From contig QZKF01000086.1 in the NCBI GenBank assembly GCA_003599455.1, forward strand, positions 1-38,824: DNA of 38,824 bases. Reading direction: 5' to 3'. A program made the position numbers and the translations under genes. The DNA comes from Comamonadaceae bacterium. Lineage in GTDB: Bacteria > Pseudomonadota > Gammaproteobacteria > Burkholderiales > Burkholderiaceae_C. Shown here piece after piece: positions 38,235 to 38,824 of this stretch (its first letter is position 1; each line of letters opens with the position of its first letter). Below the pieces are notes generated by a model that was not told the origin of the DNA, ran no database searches, and saw only the letters and a program-made list of their open reading frames with translations.

Positions 38235-38263
38235 AGTATAACCGGCAGGCTTTGTTGCCGCAA
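38235..38263 (-). promoter_or_regulatory. Promoter in front of rplC
   Basis: On the minus strand TTGCGG (38263-38258), a 17-base spacer and TATACT (38240-38235) form a good sigma-70 type promoter. The -10 lies inside a dyad GCCTGCC...GGCAGGC (38250-38228). Confidence 0.6.
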
Positions 38264-38265
38264 GC

Positions 38266-38290
38266 CCGGCGGGGCCAAAGACCCCGCCGG
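38266..38290 (-). terminator. GC-rich hairpin after rpsJ
   Basis: CCGGCGGGG (on the minus strand from 38290) pairs with CCCCGCCGG ending at 38266, with a 7-base loop, 17 bases after the rpsJ stop. No T run follows, so it may be an attenuator or stability hairpin more than a full terminator. Confidence 0.5.
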
Positions 38291-38307
38291 ACCTGCAAAG
38301 CAGCGCC

Positions 38308-38622
38308 TTATTGCAGCTTGATTTCGACGTCCACGCCAGCCGGCAGGTCGAGCTTCATCAGGGCGTCAACCGTTTTGTCGGTCGGGTCCACGATGTCCAT
38401 CAGGCGCTGGTGCGTGCGGATTTCGAGCTGGTCGCGGCTGGTCTTGTTGACGTGCGGCGAGCGCAGGATGTCGAAACGCTTCATGCGGGTCGGCAGGGGC
38501 ACGGGGCCCTTGACGATCGCGCCGGTGCGCTTGGCGGTGTCCACGATCTCGGCGGCGGAGCTGTCGATCAGCTTGTAGTCGAAGGCCTTGAGGCGAATGC
38601 GGATTTTCTGCTTGGTAGACAT
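38308..38622 (-). CDS. rpsJ: 30S ribosomal protein S10
   Basis: The 104-residue protein has the S10 sequence [69 protein letters not shown] and ends [13 protein letters not shown]. It is part of the 30S head and also the NusE antitermination factor. It starts 9 bases after the tuf stop, so it belongs to the str operon here, in contrast to E. coli where it heads the S10 operon. Confidence 0.98.
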   Translation of the reverse strand: MSTKQKIRIRLKAFDYKLIDSSAAEIVDTAKRTGAIVKGPVPLPTRMKRFDILRSPHVNKTSRDQLEIRTHQRLMDIVDPTDKTVDALMKLDLPAGVDVEIKLQ

Positions 38623-38631
38623 GTCCGCTCC

Positions 38632-38824
38632 TTACGCGATGATTTTTGCGACGACGCCGGCACCGACGGTGCGACCGCCTTCGCGGATGGCAAAGCGCAG
38701 GCCTTCTTCCATGGCGATCGGGGCGATCAGCTTGACCGTGATCGACACGTTGTCACCCGGCATCACCATTTCCTTGCCTTCGGGCAGCTCGATCGAGCCG
38801 GTCACGTCGGTCGTGCGGAAGTAG
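38632..38824 (-). CDS. tuf: Elongation factor Tu, C-terminal part (cut by window end)
   Basis: The last 64 codons of EF-Tu are present: [24 protein letters not shown], then [34 protein letters not shown] and stop TAA at 38634-38632. This is domain III of the translation GTPase, which binds aminoacyl-tRNA and EF-Ts. The gene continues beyond the window. It is followed directly by rpsJ, the usual end of the str operon. Confidence 0.98.
   Translation of the reverse strand, partial: YFRTTDVTGSIELPEGKEMVMPGDNVSITVKLIAPIAMEEGLRFAIREGGRTVGAGVVAKIIA

Overview
The window looks like a chromosomal segment of a high-GC betaproteobacterium of the Comamonadaceae type (Hydrogenophaga, Acidovorax or Variovorax-like). 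The reasons are the uniformly high GC coding bias, the atpIBEFHAGDC operon, the linked dat-ybeD-lipB-lipA genes, a regulatory-type PTS (EIIA-HPr-EI without a permease), a tuf-rpsJ unit separated from rplC-rpsQ, and a GC-rich intergenic repeat of a kind I remember from this family. The assignment is inference from gene content and protein similarity recalled from memory; no search was run.

Region 1 (1-4800) is accessory. It holds a TetR-type regulator, a phthalate-dioxygenase-reductase-type flavin/iron-sulfur reductase, a glutathione S-transferase resembling the reductive dehalogenases LinD and PcpC, a complete bacteriohemerythrin, and a 5'-truncated remnant of glutathione reductase. Two dyad sequences lie in front of the reductase and the GST. 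The region ends at a tRNA-Arg(CCG) gene whose 3' end points into it. Five copies of a TGGGCCA-type repeat, three of them exactly 11 bp apart, lie next to the tRNA, and a second tRNA-Arg copy cut off just after the anticodon loop lies behind it. This is what one end of an element integrated by a tyrosine recombinase should look like, although no integrase is in the window.

Region 2 (5000-10800) is ordinary chromosome: a membrane-anchored dihaem cytochrome c with an internal duplication, an operon of three small genes (NTF2-like, YheT-like hydrolase, unknown protein), a lemA/TPM-domain cluster, and a stand-alone cyclic-nucleotide-binding protein. Region 3 (10870-18410) is the complete ATP synthase operon on the minus strand, with a promoter and a terminator. 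Region 4 (18440-22995) holds D-amino acid aminotransferase, a DUF493 protein, the two lipoate-synthesis enzymes, an AraC-type regulator and a drug/metabolite exporter.

Region 5 (23000-27430) is a minus-strand operon: lipoprotein, MFS transporter, PTS EIIA, HPr and Enzyme I. Region 6 (27480-33075) carries a class III CoA-transferase, two thioredoxin-fold proteins, a DUF4197 protein, divergent cytochrome c556 and cytochrome b561 genes, an acetyltransferase and a peroxiredoxin, with several clear stem-loop terminators. Region 7 (33140-38824) is translation machinery on the minus strand: the end of tuf, rpsJ, then rplC-D-W-B-rpsS-rplV-rpsC-rplP-rpmC-rpsQ. A 227-base gap between rpsJ and rplC contains its own promoter and a structured leader.

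The best candidates for something not yet described are the reductase plus LinD/PcpC-like GST plus hemerythrin module with its two operator-like dyads, and the duplicated tRNA-Arg attachment structure beside it. Most of the remainder is well-known core biology.
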